Shown: positions 43,811 through 53,124, counted from the first letter of the stretch. The stretch: 64,000 nt of DNA from Shouchella sp047238345 (GCF_047238345.1 NZ_JBDFMQ010000002.1:1-64000); one strand, 5' to 3'. Translations and numbers: made by a program. Notes: generated by a model from the letters alone, not told the origin.

Positions 43811-44438
43811 AGGTTCATTCAAAAGGAAGTGTCAGCCAAGAGGATCAGCCGTTTTTATTCAAGATAATGAAACTTCTCCTAAAAGACCAAAAGATAAAAA
43901 ACCAAGAATAAAGAGTAGTTTTGCAGATATAGCACCTACTATTGATCTAACTGCAAATGGTTATTGTGAGCTATCTAATGGTGATGGTTTTATGGAAGTG
44001 ATACAACTTACATCGACTGATATTTACGCATTAAATGAAGCAGATAAGCAGAAGAAGATTTTTTCTTTTGCTTATTTTATTCAATGGTACAGTCATGATT
44101 GGAAAGTCATTCCGTTTGATTTCCCAGTCGATACATCAAGACAACAACGATTTGTAATCCAGAAGATGCAAGAAGCAAGTAAACCACAGTACAGAGCATT
44201 CTTAGAAAAAAAACTAGAAGAATTACAGTTTATTGAAAGGGAACGGTATAATCGTGAATTCTATATGTTTTTATATGCAGATGATGAATTTACGCTACGT
44301 GATAGAGTTGCCAATGTGACAGCAAAAATAAGCCGTGTTGCTCCTGCTATCCAGTTATCCGAAGAAAAGAAAATTAACATCCTATACAAGTTGCATAATC
44401 TTAACTCGAAAAATCGAACTGCGAAGGGGGAGTCATAA
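43788..44438 (+). CDS. VirB4-associated soluble protein (N-terminal-VirB4-like), 216 aa
   Basis: ATG 43788 follows GGAGGAGATG, overlapping the preceding gene. The product has no membrane helix or P-loop. Basic at the N terminus, it contains ADIAPTIDLTANGYCELSNG and later QKMQEASKPQYRAFLEKKLE, resembling the domain found at the start of VirB4 proteins in other systems (as in TraC/TcpA partners). It ends one base into the VirB4 start, indicating a close functional link. Confidence 0.65.
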   Translation: MAILKGNKGSFKRKCQPRGSAVFIQDNETSPKRPKDKKPRIKSSFADIAPTIDLTANGYCELSNGDGFMEVIQLTSTDIYALNEADKQKKIFSFAYFIQWYSHDWKVIPFDFPVDTSRQQRFVIQKMQEASKPQYRAFLEKKLEELQFIERERYNREFYMFLYADDEFTLRDRVANVTAKISRVAPAIQLSEEKKINILYKLHNLNSKNRTAKGES

Positions 44439-46390
44439 TGCTTGCAACCATATTAGATATGATTAGACCTAAAGAAAAGGAAAAAGAAGAAGTAAACGCA
44501 GGGTATAACCCTTACTTGCTTTCTCAAATTCAGCCACAAGGTGGAATTAAATTTGAAGAATCATACATCAAAAAAGGTGATGGGTATGAGGTTTCAATAC
44601 ACATTTATGATTTCCAAACCGTTGTTAGTGATTTTTGGTTGGAAGAAATTATGAACATGCCTGAAGTGGTTGCCTGCTTAGATGTAGGAACACCAAATAA
44701 CTTGCAAATACAGAGTAGTTTAAATAAAAGTATGGCAGAGGAGCAGAACAGGGGAGAAACAGCTAAAGATACTAGTGATTTTTTGGAAGCAGTAGAGAAT
44801 TACAATGACTTAAAAGAAATTTATAATGAGATCAGGCAAGGAGAAGTAATCAAACGCATGGTGCTCCGTCTATATGTTGCGTCACAGACAATTGATAGCT
44901 TAGAGCTAAAAGTGAAGAAAATCATGGATGATTTAGCTTCTCTTAATTTTAGAGGTAGTGTATTTTTAAATGAGCAGGAATATGAATGGGAAAGTCTTTT
45001 TAAACCTTATTCTGCTCAACTAAAATATTCAAATAAGCGTAAGGGAGTGGAAATACCTGCTTTATCAATTGCAGGTGGATTACCGTTTCACTACACAAGT
45101 TTAGATGATCCATATGGTACGCATTATGGCACAACCGACACAAACGGTAATGTGCTTTTTGACATGTTCCATCAAGATGCAAAACGAAAGTTTTATAATG
45201 CCGTAATGATTGGGAAAATGGGGTCAGGTAAGTCGACAATGCTAAAAAAGGTGGCTCTGGATAACGCCATCAAAGGAAATAAAATACGTGTGTTGGACGT
45301 AACAGGGGAGTTTACAGAACTCGCTAATAAATTAGATGGTAAGGTTATTGCTTTGGACGGTACAAATGGGTCAATTAACCCTTTACATGTTTACAAGTCA
45401 GATACAGATGACAGTGGAAATGTGCGAGAAGAAACATCATTTACGCAACATTTATCAAAGCTTTCAGTTTTTTATCGTTTTCTTGCACCAGAAGTTAGCA
45501 ACGAAGAAATCAAAGAATATGAAAATCTCTTACGTAAGCTTTATGTAGAACATGGTTTATGGGTTGAAGAGAGGGAAGCTAACGTAATTACTGATCTAAA
45601 AGCAAACCAATACCCTATTTTTTCGGATCTCCTCAAACTTCTACAAGACGAGTTATATGAGAATATTGAGAAGCAAAAAGTAAACGAAGATATTAGTGTA
45701 AATAAGCGAACTAGACTTGAAAATATTGAGTTGAATATTGCAAATGTCGTCAAGAATTATGGACATTTATTTAATACACACTCAACGATTGACGATTTCA
45801 ACAATGAGGATTTTGTGTCATTCCCATTGAGAAATTTATCAGAATTAAAGCCAGAGATATTTCAAGCACAATTGTTTAACGTGCTCAACAAATTATGGGA
45901 TGGAATGTTAAGTAACGGTCAACCACAACTTAAAGCCTTAACTAAACATCGTTTAACACAACCAGAAGCAAGAAAATATCTTATTTTAATTGATGAAGCA
46001 CACCATATAATTAACACTAGAAAAAGTTCAGAACATGCTGTTCTATACCTACAAAGATTTATGCGTGAAGCAAGAAAGTATTTCGGAGGATTGTTTTTTG
46101 CTAGTCATGTAATTGAAGATTTTGTTCCTAACAATGCTTCAGAAAGTTCTGCTGAAGAAGTGAAGAAGCTGTTCTCTTTAACACAATATAAATTTATTGC
46201 TGAACAGGATAGTGAGTCCCTTGCGAAGTTAAAAAGTGTTTTTACAGGTCAGTTAAATGAATCGGAGTTAAGCCAAATTCCTTATTTAGAGAAAGGGCAA
46301 GTCATCCTTTCTATTTCGTCAGTAAAAAACGTCAAAATGAATGTTGATGTGTCAGACGAAGAATTAGATTTGTTTGGCGGAGGTGCTTAA
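44438..46390 (+). CDS. VirB4-type conjugation ATPase
   Basis: A 650-aa cytoplasmic ATPase of the VirB4/TraE/ConE group. Walker A GKMGSGKST lies near residue 258-266 and Walker B YLILIDEAHH near 513-522, followed by QRFMREARKYFGGLFFASH. VirB4 powers assembly or substrate transport through the mating channel. The N-terminal ~180 residues carry the usual CagE-like mixed fold. Start at ATG 44438 overlaps the previous stop after AAGGGGGAG. Intact. Confidence 0.92.
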   Translation: MLATILDMIRPKEKEKEEVNAGYNPYLLSQIQPQGGIKFEESYIKKGDGYEVSIHIYDFQTVVSDFWLEEIMNMPEVVACLDVGTPNNLQIQSSLNKSMAEEQNRGETAKDTSDFLEAVENYNDLKEIYNEIRQGEVIKRMVLRLYVASQTIDSLELKVKKIMDDLASLNFRGSVFLNEQEYEWESLFKPYSAQLKYSNKRKGVEIPALSIAGGLPFHYTSLDDPYGTHYGTTDTNGNVLFDMFHQDAKRKFYNAVMIGKMGSGKSTMLKKVALDNAIKGNKIRVLDVTGEFTELANKLDGKVIALDGTNGSINPLHVYKSDTDDSGNVREETSFTQHLSKLSVFYRFLAPEVSNEEIKEYENLLRKLYVEHGLWVEEREANVITDLKANQYPIFSDLLKLLQDELYENIEKQKVNEDISVNKRTRLENIELNIANVVKNYGHLFNTHSTIDDFNNEDFVSFPLRNLSELKPEIFQAQLFNVLNKLWDGMLSNGQPQLKALTKHRLTQPEARKYLILIDEAHHIINTRKSSEHAVLYLQRFMREARKYFGGLFFASHVIEDFVPNNASESSAEEVKKLFSLTQYKFIAEQDSESLAKLKSVFTGQLNESELSQIPYLEKGQVILSISSVKNVKMNVDVSDEELDLFGGGA

Positions 46391-46395
46391 AGAAA

Positions 46396-47490
46396 ATGAA
46401 ATTAGGAAAACACGCAGTTAGAGCTGGTTTAGCAGCTCTTTCTTTTTTATCTATAAAAATCAAACTAATTTTAGGTGCGGGTATTCTAATTATTGGTTTT
46501 TTGGTGGTAATCATAATTGGTGCTTTTCAGACAATGATTGTAAGTACCGTTGGTAACAACGATGTTGAGAGTGATTATAATTTTGTTTCTGATGGTACTC
46601 TTGGCTTATCGCCTGATGTTGAAGAATTAAGACCATTGTTCGAAAAATATGCAGAACAATACGGAATACCTGAATATGTAGATGTACTCATGGCAAAAAC
46701 AATGCAGGAATCGGGTGGACGCTTGGCAGATGTAATGCAAGCGTCAGAATCATTAGGTCTTCCACCCAATACAATTGATGATCAAGAATACAGCATAGAT
46801 GTAGGAACTCGATACTTTGCACAAGTTTTAGAACAGGCAAACGGTGATGTTTTATTAGCGTTACAGGCATATAATTTTGGTCATGGCTTTATTGATTATG
46901 CGAATGAACATAACAATGGAGAATACTCAAAAGAACTAGCAATTTCGTTCTCACAAGAGCAGTATCAAAAGCTAAAACACACTGGCATGTTTTCATGTAT
47001 TCGTCCTGAATCAGCCGAAACTGGGGCTTGTTATGGTGATATTCAATATGTGGATGCAGTAATGCAGTACATACAACCTTCTTACGCTATGGATGGTAAT
47101 TATGAGGACGTTATTGAAGTGGGGATGCAATGGGTTGGAAATAGTGATTATGTGTTTGGTGGTGGAAGAAATAGACAAGATCAAGCAGTAGGTAATTTTG
47201 ATTGTTCTAGTTTTGTTCATTGGGCGTTTGAACAAGTAGGAGTTGATTTAGGAAACCTAACTTCAGTAACAACAGATACATTAAAAACACAGGGACAACA
47301 GCTAAGTTATTCTGATGCACAACCAGGGGATTTGGTGTTCTTTGACACTTATAAAATAGATGGTCATGTTGGTATTTATATGGGAAATGGTCAGTTTATA
47401 GGTGCACAAAGTTCAACTGGTGTTGATGTAGAGAGTATGTCTTCTGGTTACTGGAATGATACATTTAATGGTCGTGTGGTACGTATTTAA
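46396..47490 (+). CDS. Bifunctional cell-wall hydrolase CwlT-like (lysozyme-like + NlpC/P60)
   Basis: A 364-aa membrane-anchored enzyme with one N-terminal helix (ILGAGILIIGFLVVIIIGAF), a lysozyme/transglycosylase domain (~70-200, catalytic Glu105 in TMQESGG, and ALQAYNFG) and an NlpC/P60 endopeptidase domain (~235-364, Cys270 in NFDCSSF, His324 in DGHVGIY). CwlT-type proteins locally open peptidoglycan so the mating channel can cross the wall. Start ATG 46396 is 12 nt after GGAGG, longer than usual. Confidence 0.93.
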   Translation: MKLGKHAVRAGLAALSFLSIKIKLILGAGILIIGFLVVIIIGAFQTMIVSTVGNNDVESDYNFVSDGTLGLSPDVEELRPLFEKYAEQYGIPEYVDVLMAKTMQESGGRLADVMQASESLGLPPNTIDDQEYSIDVGTRYFAQVLEQANGDVLLALQAYNFGHGFIDYANEHNNGEYSKELAISFSQEQYQKLKHTGMFSCIRPESAETGACYGDIQYVDAVMQYIQPSYAMDGNYEDVIEVGMQWVGNSDYVFGGGRNRQDQAVGNFDCSSFVHWAFEQVGVDLGNLTSVTTDTLKTQGQQLSYSDAQPGDLVFFDTYKIDGHVGIYMGNGQFIGAQSSTGVDVESMSSGYWNDTFNGRVVRI

Positions 47491-47510
47491 TAAGGAGGAG
47501 TTAAGGATAT

Positions 47511-48083
47511 ATGGACACATTCAAAGCCTTTAAATCGTTCTCTATTATCATTTTAGCTGTTCTTTTATTTTTAAATATTGGCTTCTTCATTGCTAATCAA
47601 TCTGCCGAAACCACATCAGGGCAAACATTAGAACAGTCAAGAGATATGAGACAGCTTGAGGAGACAAATGAGCGATTAAAAACACAACAGGAATTCCAAA
47701 CTAAGTCAGAACGAGAAGAAGCATATAAAGCTTTAGAGGAACAAGCTATGCGTTTCGTCCACTTAGCTTTTGAACAAAACGTAGATGAATACCAAACAAG
47801 AAAAAATGAAGCACCAGAAGTGATGAATGAAGAATTAAAAGAACGGTTTTTCCCTGCTGAAATGTATGGTCAAGGGGAAGTTGAAACCAGTGTTAGTCAG
47901 GAAGAATTTTTTATACGAAATGGTGATATAAACCAAGAGGAAATGGATATAATCATCAAGTTAAATCACGATATAAGATATATTGAGCGTGAGGTAGAAG
48001 AAACCTCAAATGTAATAATACGTGTCACTTTCAAGCATGAAAATGGTGAATGGATAGCGTCAGAAATGATTGAAATGAAATAA
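47511..48083 (+). CDS. VirB8/TcpC-like bitopic membrane protein, 190 aa
   Basis: One N-terminal membrane helix (FSIIILAVLLFLNIGFFIAN), a short coiled coil, and an extracellular ~110-residue domain (AYKALEEQAMRFVHLAFEQN ... VIIRVTFKHENGEWIASEM) with the NTF2-like pattern of VirB8/TcpC. Such proteins stabilise the channel. The start at ATG 47511 follows AAGGAGGAG. Assignment rests on topology and place in the operon. Confidence 0.68.
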   Translation: MDTFKAFKSFSIIILAVLLFLNIGFFIANQSAETTSGQTLEQSRDMRQLEETNERLKTQQEFQTKSEREEAYKALEEQAMRFVHLAFEQNVDEYQTRKNEAPEVMNEELKERFFPAEMYGQGEVETSVSQEEFFIRNGDINQEEMDIIIKLNHDIRYIEREVEETSNVIIRVTFKHENGEWIASEMIEMK

Positions 48084-48098
48084 AAGGAGGTCATTGAA

Positions 48099-48929
48099 TT
48101 GTTCAGTAAAGATCGTGCAAACCTTCGAGGAAACAAAAGTAAATGGTATTTAATTGGCTCATCATTACTTGTGGTAGTGATGGGTTATTTTCTTTCAACG
48201 AATATGTTCTTGGAAGATGAATTAGAAGTTCTTGCTTCCCCAATTGGTGAAGAAATTGGGGCAAATGGTCAAAGGGATGTTGAGATTCTGGAATGGATTT
48301 ATGATGAAAATAATGAAACTATGCAAGTGATTTTAGATATAAAAGACATGAGATTTGCAGTAGATAAATTGGATGTTCAAGCCGTTCAACGTTCAACCAT
48401 GAGTCCAGTTGAAGTAAACATTTCTTACGAAATAGAAGAGTACATGGTATTGGATATTAAGAATTTCGATCATGATTTTGAACAAATTTCATTACAGCTA
48501 TATGAAATTGAAATGAGTGAAAATGAACAAGAAGAAAGAAGTGGAATCGTTAATCTCTATACCGATTATCGAGAAGTGGAGCACAGAGATATTGATGAAA
48601 AGGATCAACAAAATTATTTTGAATATGTAATGGATACACTTATAAATAATGCTGAAGAGGAAATCGAAATACACCATGAAGAAATACTAGGGATTGAACA
48701 AAATATTATTGATATAGAGGATGAAATACAATCAATAAAAGAAGAAAAACAATATCAAACAGCAGAAGAAAAAGTTCATACAGATAATCATATAAACTCG
48801 TTGGAGGTACAAAAAGAAAGTTATATCTCTAATCAAAATGAATTAGATGAACGTATAAAATTGGAGAAAGAACGGATCGAGAACTATGAAAATAGAAAAA
48901 GAAATTCAAGCATATCACTGTCTAATTAA
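48099..48929 (+). CDS. Conjugation-operon membrane protein with C-terminal coiled coil, 276 aa
   Basis: The last gene of the operon, starting at TTG 48099, 7 nt after AAAGGAGG. One membrane helix (WYLIGSSLLVVVMGYFLSTN) is followed by a beta-rich domain (~50-175) and a long coiled coil (~190-265, EEEIEIHHEEILGIEQNI onward) outside the cell. It might bridge to the wall or the partner cell. Family not recognised. A terminator follows. Confidence 0.63.
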   Translation: MFSKDRANLRGNKSKWYLIGSSLLVVVMGYFLSTNMFLEDELEVLASPIGEEIGANGQRDVEILEWIYDENNETMQVILDIKDMRFAVDKLDVQAVQRSTMSPVEVNISYEIEEYMVLDIKNFDHDFEQISLQLYEIEMSENEQEERSGIVNLYTDYREVEHRDIDEKDQQNYFEYVMDTLINNAEEEIEIHHEEILGIEQNIIDIEDEIQSIKEEKQYQTAEEKVHTDNHINSLEVQKESYISNQNELDERIKLEKERIENYENRKRNSSISLSN

Positions 48930-48947
48930 AACAAAAAAATAAATGAT

Positions 48948-48984
48948 AGGTGACTTTTTCAATTTAAAAAGTTGCCTTTTTTTA
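48948..48984 (+). terminator. Terminator of the conjugation operon
   Basis: AGGTGACTTTTT pairs with AAAAAGTTGCCT (two G-T pairs) and TTTTTT follows. Confidence 0.8.
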
Positions 48985-49062
48985 ATGATATAAGTGCATA
49001 ATTTGAGTAATTACAGTGGCACATAAATGGCACAAAGATGAAAATTAGTGATATCACGAAAA

Positions 49063-49097
49063 GTCCGGCTCTGCCGGACATAACACGCGAGTGTTAT
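49063..49097. other. Candidate oriT: two adjacent GC-rich hairpins
   Basis: GTCCGGC-tct-GCCGGAC (49063-49079) is directly followed by ATAACAC-gcga-GTGTTAT (49080-49097), both perfect. They lie ~100 bp upstream of the accessory RHH gene and relaxase, in the only non-coding gap of the mobilization region. Neighbouring hairpins beside a nick site are a common oriT layout. The nick position is not determined. Confidence 0.65.
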
Positions 49098-49200
49098 CAT
49101 TTTTCCCTTATGCTCTTTTACTAACTTTTACTAACAATCAATGACGAACGAGAGAATTAGAGAGTCGTAAAGGAACACACCTTTTTAGGGAGGTTGAAAG

Positions 49201-49449
49201 ATGGATATTCTCATTCGAGACTTGAACCGAACGACTGTGAAAAGGATTGATGAAAAAGCGAAGAAACTCAAACAATCACGTCAAGAGTTCATGCAAAACC
49301 TGATTGAAAATTTTATTATGATGCAAGCGTTAAACGAACGAGAACACGAATTAAAAACGACGCTCGAAAAAAACACGGAAGTCTTAACACAGTTTCAAGA
49401 ACAATTGGAAAAGCAACAAGAACTCTTTCATTTGCTACTCGAAGACTAA
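49201..49449 (+). CDS. MobC-like relaxosome accessory protein, 82 aa
   Basis: ATG 49201 follows GGGAGGTTG. The N-terminal ~45 residues form a ribbon-helix-helix (MDILIRDLNRTTVKRIDEKA, then KKLKQSRQEFMQNLI), and the rest is a coiled coil. Such proteins bind oriT and help the relaxase. It sits between the candidate oriT and the relaxase gene (16 bp gap), supporting this role. Confidence 0.75.
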   Translation: MDILIRDLNRTTVKRIDEKAKKLKQSRQEFMQNLIENFIMMQALNEREHELKTTLEKNTEVLTQFQEQLEKQQELFHLLLED

Positions 49450-49464
49450 AAGAGGAGGCGTTTC

Positions 49465-50643
49465 ATGTCTGCGATTGCGGGAAAAAAAACGGCTGTTATT
49501 GTGAAATCGCAATTCACGTTACCCAATAAAAAAAGTCCGTCTTCTGGTACACGGTTTAATGATTATTTGACCTATATCAGTCGAGACGAAACGACGCGTG
49601 ACATCGGGTTTTCTTCCTATAATGAATACATGCGACAGGACGAAAAAAGCAATGCGTTGTTCAATGATTCTGAAGACCACTTGAACGAAGAAAAAGTGGC
49701 ACTGGTAAAAGAGGCTTTTAAACTGGCACAAGCGCGCGGAAGCATCCTTTATCAAGATGTGATTTCCTTTGATAATGCTTGGCTTCAGGAACATGGCATC
49801 TATGATGGAAAGACAAAAGATGTTGATGAGAAAAAATTAAAAACCATTACACGTTTCGCCATGAAAGAGATGAAAGAGAAGAGCGGCTTAGGAAGCAATG
49901 TCGTGTGGTCTGGAGCCATTCATCACAATACCGAAAACATTCATATTCACATCGCAACGGTGAACCTTTCGCCATCCGAAAACCAACGGGGAAAGCGAAA
50001 ATTAAAGACCCTCGAACGCATGCGATCAATTTACGTGAATCACATTATGGATCGCACTGAACAACGTCAAAAATTGAATGATCTGATACGAAAGGAAATG
50101 GTCGGAAAAAAGAAAGCCCGTACTCATTCTCTTGCCTATGATCGTTCCTTTCGAAAATCCTTTTTATCCATTTACAAGCAACTACCAAAGAATAAGCGAT
50201 ACTGGAACTATGGGTATGAAACGATTGATGTTATCAAGCCAGAATTAAATCAGTTAACAAAAAAGTATTTAGACATCTATCACCCAAAAGAAATAAACGA
50301 ATTTCATCAACGGTTAGATGAAGAAGTGTCTGTATTAAGACGCACGTATGGAGAAGGAGAGACAAAGCGGTATGACGAGTATAAAACGAATAAAATAAAC
50401 GACCTGTATCAACGAATGGGGAATGCTTTTCTGCAAGAAATGAAGGCTTATGATAATCAGATTAAAACCATTAATCAAAAGCATTCGCCACGGTCAAAAA
50501 AGCATACCTTTCAACGAAATGTATCCATTAAAAATGTAAAATATCGAATGGATCGGTTGTTTCAAAGTGAAATGCAATCACAGCAAAACCAGCACGCCTA
50601 TGAACGCATGCAGAAACGTATCGAAAGGGGCCAGTCATTGTGA
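49465..50643 (+). CDS. Relaxase, MobL/MobP-type
   Basis: A 392-aa DNA nickase starting behind GAGGAGGCG. The histidine triad motif is intact: AIHHNTENIHIHIATVN with His154, His160 and His162 as metal ligands. Candidate catalytic tyrosines are Tyr34/Tyr37 (NDYLTYISR). The relaxase nicks oriT and is piloted into the recipient by the VirD4 protein. The C-terminal half is basic and helical (for example NKINDLYQRMGNAFLQE). The size fits MobL-type relaxases of Gram-positive plasmids; the exact MOB family is not certain. Confidence 0.87.
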   Translation: MSAIAGKKTAVIVKSQFTLPNKKSPSSGTRFNDYLTYISRDETTRDIGFSSYNEYMRQDEKSNALFNDSEDHLNEEKVALVKEAFKLAQARGSILYQDVISFDNAWLQEHGIYDGKTKDVDEKKLKTITRFAMKEMKEKSGLGSNVVWSGAIHHNTENIHIHIATVNLSPSENQRGKRKLKTLERMRSIYVNHIMDRTEQRQKLNDLIRKEMVGKKKARTHSLAYDRSFRKSFLSIYKQLPKNKRYWNYGYETIDVIKPELNQLTKKYLDIYHPKEINEFHQRLDEEVSVLRRTYGEGETKRYDEYKTNKINDLYQRMGNAFLQEMKAYDNQIKTINQKHSPRSKKHTFQRNVSIKNVKYRMDRLFQSEMQSQQNQHAYERMQKRIERGQSL

Positions 50644-51077
50644 GTAGTGGGACACTTAAACGAATGAGGTTATCTGAACAAACGATTCAATACATCGATG
50701 CTTTTGCCGAACAAGAAGGATTCACGGGTGCCAGAAAAAATGTAGTCGTTGAACAAATCATTAAAGAGCATCAAGACATGAAGTCGAAAGAAACCAGCTT
50801 CATTACGCAAGAAGTCGCAAGCACCGTCCGGAAAGAAATGCGCCAGGTACTTAATAAAATTCTTCTTGGAACGAACAATACGGACCGAAATACACAAGTC
50901 TTAATTGAACTTGTCAACGGGATGATGGTTAACGAAAATGTGAGTGATATCGTAACGACCGACGACATGGAAGCGCAACCTGTTCGAACGGCAAAAGCGT
51001 GTGTGCACGAACGAATTAAGCATATGCAACAGCACAAAGCGACACAAACATATAAACGCAAAAGAATGAAAGATTGA
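50640..51077 (+). CDS. Hypothetical mobilization protein, 145 aa
   Basis: GTG 50640 overlaps the relaxase stop (GTGA), so the two are coupled. The product starts with an RHH-like segment (RMRLSEQTIQYIDAFAEQEG, then ARKNVVVEQIIKEH) and ends with a basic stretch (KRKRMKD). A second accessory oriT-binding or regulatory protein is plausible. Not recognised at family level. Confidence 0.65.
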   Translation: MSSGTLKRMRLSEQTIQYIDAFAEQEGFTGARKNVVVEQIIKEHQDMKSKETSFITQEVASTVRKEMRQVLNKILLGTNNTDRNTQVLIELVNGMMVNENVSDIVTTDDMEAQPVRTAKACVHERIKHMQQHKATQTYKRKRMKD

Positions 51078-51271
51078 GTGTTCGATATGAGTCTGCAGTC
51101 ATCAACGGAATGGATGGCCCATTGTATGGTTGGTTCGTGATGCTAGTGGATATAGGGGAGTGTCATACAAGCCACGTAAATTGAAACAATGAACGAAAGC
51201 AAGCCTCGATGTATGAAAACCAATATGCATGCCGAGCCAGCAGCATGGCAAGTCAATAAGGAGGGAAGCAA

Positions 51272-51919
51272 ATGGACGTGTTTATCGCCATTCTTTTTTA
51301 TGTGGGCCTTGTGATTATAGGATGGAAAGTTTTGAAAATCTTTATTCGTTATTTGAAGAAAAGACGAATCATAAACCGAATGAGTCGATCTGGCATTCGT
51401 GACATTGATCAAATGGACGGCTTTCAATTCGAAGTTTATTTAGAAGCACTCTTTAAGAAGTTAGGCTATCGCCCCCTGGTCACATCGGCGAGTCACGATT
51501 ATGGCGCTGATCTCATCTTAAAAGGACGAAATAAGATTGTCATTCAAGCAAAGCGATACGGCATGAAAAATCGAGTGGGGATTTCAGCCGTTCAAGAAAT
51601 CTATGCCGCTCGTGCTTACTATAAAGCACATGAAGCATGGGTCGTTACCAATAGCATTTATTCGCCAAGCGCTCGGGCGTTAGCCAAAGCGTGTGGCGTC
51701 AAGCTTCTGGATCGTGCCGCCTTGCAAGCGTTCATCGTAAAAGTGAATCCTGATCTCACAGCCAGTCAGGTTTATCATCACGTCGAACCAGAAGAACGTA
51801 TTTGTCCTGCATGTGGATCCGATTTAGTCGTACGTAGCAATCGAGAAGGGAGTCGGAAATTTTTTGGTTGCACTAGCTTTCCACAGTGCCGTCATACCGA
51901 ACCTTTTCATGTTCCATAA
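51272..51919 (+). CDS. Membrane-anchored Mrr-type nuclease with topoisomerase zinc finger
   Basis: A 215-aa protein with an N-terminal membrane helix (FIAILFYVGLVIIGWKVLKI), a Mrr_cat restriction-endonuclease fold (~48-160: GFQFEVYLEALFKKLGY, then HDYGADLIL with Asp80 and IVIQAKRY with Gln92-Ala-Lys94 as the catalytic D-Q-K set) and a C-terminal topoisomerase-type zinc finger (CPAC...C...C, ~178-205). It resembles YhaO/Mrr-type plasmid nucleases that cleave or trim DNA at the membrane; a role in conjugation or in defence is possible. ATG 51272 follows AAGGAGGG. A terminator follows. Confidence 0.85.
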   Translation: MDVFIAILFYVGLVIIGWKVLKIFIRYLKKRRIINRMSRSGIRDIDQMDGFQFEVYLEALFKKLGYRPLVTSASHDYGADLILKGRNKIVIQAKRYGMKNRVGISAVQEIYAARAYYKAHEAWVVTNSIYSPSARALAKACGVKLLDRAALQAFIVKVNPDLTASQVYHHVEPEERICPACGSDLVVRSNREGSRKFFGCTSFPQCRHTEPFHVP

Positions 51920-51922
51920 TTG

Positions 51923-51959
51923 AATAAAGAAGAAGGCAAATGACCTTCTTCTTTATTTA
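51923..51959 (+). terminator. Terminator after the Mrr-type gene
   Basis: AATAAAGAAGAAGG and CCTTCTTCTTTATT form a perfect 14-bp stem over a 7-nt loop. Confidence 0.85.
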
Positions 51960-52031
51960 ACAAACAAATTTTAAATACAGAGGGGTGCTATAGTCAGGTG
52001 TTGAACGATACACAAAAATTATGAAAGGATA

Positions 52032-52448
52032 TTATTTAGTTGTAACGCTTTTGTTTACTTCTATATTACCTTTGATTGCACGGGAGTAAGGGCAAACTTG
52101 GTGAGCCTTATTTACCAGAGTTTCAGCTTCTTGCTGAGAAATTCCTTCAATCTCAATCATAAGGTTAGCACTTAGACCGAATCCGTCTGACTGTTTATCA
52201 ATACTAATCTCCGCAGTAACTTCAGAGACAATCTTTTTCTTTGATTGGCTGGCAACCAATTGTAATGCACTATCAAAGCATGCAGCATAACCAGCTGAAA
52301 ACAGTTGCTCAGGATTTGTTGTTCCTTCTTTACCGTTACCTCCTAATCCTTTTGGAATGGATAATGTTAATTCCAAAGTTCCATCAGATGAGTTAACCTT
52401 TCCCTGTCGGCCTCCTGATGCAGTAGAAGAAGCAGTGTATAAAGCCAT
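52032..52448 (-). CDS. ohrA: Organic hydroperoxide resistance protein OhrA
   Basis: A 138-aa Ohr/OsmC-family thiol peroxidase. The start at ATG 52448 follows TAGGAGTG; a longer frame from 52478 lies across the operator. Both redox Cys are present (AACFDSAL and VCPYSRAIKGN) along with NPEQLFSAGYAACF and the GGR-G-x-V start. It reduces organic hydroperoxides. Expression is controlled by the divergent OhrR. Confidence 0.94.
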   Translation of the reverse strand: MALYTASSTASGGRQGKVNSSDGTLELTLSIPKGLGGNGKEGTTNPEQLFSAGYAACFDSALQLVASQSKKKIVSEVTAEISIDKQSDGFGLSANLMIEIEGISQQEAETLVNKAHQVCPYSRAIKGNIEVNKSVTTK

Positions 52449-52473
52449 AGTAACACTCCTAATATAAATTTTA

Positions 52474-52488
52474 CACAATTAAATTGTG
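52474..52488. promoter_or_regulatory. OhrR operator
   Basis: CACAATT-A-AATTGTG is a perfect 15-bp dyad in the ohrA/ohrR intergenic region, closely resembling the TACAATT-AATTGTA operator known for OhrR. It sits 25-40 bp upstream of ohrA. Confidence 0.8.
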
Positions 52489-52579
52489 CGCAATTTAATA
52501 ATACATAATATACGTTATTTATGTCAAATGTTTTGAAAGATGTATTTGAATTGCTATAATACGATTAGGAGTGAGAAAT

Positions 52580-53005
52580 TTGAAAAATGAGATGTTAAGA
52601 TTGGATAATCAAATTTGTTTTCCCTTATACGCCGTTAACAAAGAGTTAACTAGACGCTATCGTCCTCTTTTAGAGAAGCTCAATGTAACGTACCCCCAAT
52701 ACTTAGTTTTGCTTGTATTGTGGGAACATGATGAGATGTCTATTAAAGCGTTAGGTGAACATTTACAATTAGACTCAGGTACATTGACACCAATGCTAAA
52801 AAGAATGGAAGAAAATCAATTAATTGATCGTATTCGGTCAAAGAAAGACGAGCGAGTTGTGAAAGTTATGTTAACTAAACAAGGGAAGAATGCTGAGAAA
52901 CAAGCATTAAGTATTCCAATGGAATTTTTAGAGCAAACCAATTTAAATGAATCAGAGCTAATACAATTAAGAAATTTGCTAGATAAAATGATAAAAGGAC
53001 ACTAA
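52580..53005 (+). CDS. ohrR: OhrR, peroxide-sensing MarR regulator
   Basis: A 141-aa MarR protein. TTG 52580 is the likely start, 8 nt after AGGAG; GTG 52571 lies inside the site. It has the conserved sensor Cys in LDNQICFPLYAV (Cys13 in this numbering) and the winged-helix LDSGTLTPMLKRMEENQLI. OhrR represses ohrA until organic peroxide oxidises the Cys. Only the single N-terminal Cys is present, as in the one-Cys class. Divergent from ohrA with an operator between. Confidence 0.93.
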   Translation: MKNEMLRLDNQICFPLYAVNKELTRRYRPLLEKLNVTYPQYLVLLVLWEHDEMSIKALGEHLQLDSGTLTPMLKRMEENQLIDRIRSKKDERVVKVMLTKQGKNAEKQALSIPMEFLEQTNLNESELIQLRNLLDKMIKGH

Positions 53006-53030
53006 CGTAGAATGTTAATTAAAAATCAAA

Positions 53031-53060
53031 GCTAAAAAAGCATTTATAGCTTTTTTAGCG
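53031..53060 (+). terminator. Terminator of ohrR
   Basis: GCTAAAAAAGC and GCTTTTTTAGC form a perfect 11-bp stem with a 7-nt loop. Confidence 0.75.
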
Positions 53061-53124
53061 TCACCTCTTTTTTGTCATAATCTATATGACAGCTGAAGAA
53101 AAATGGTTTGTTTGATTCTCCATC

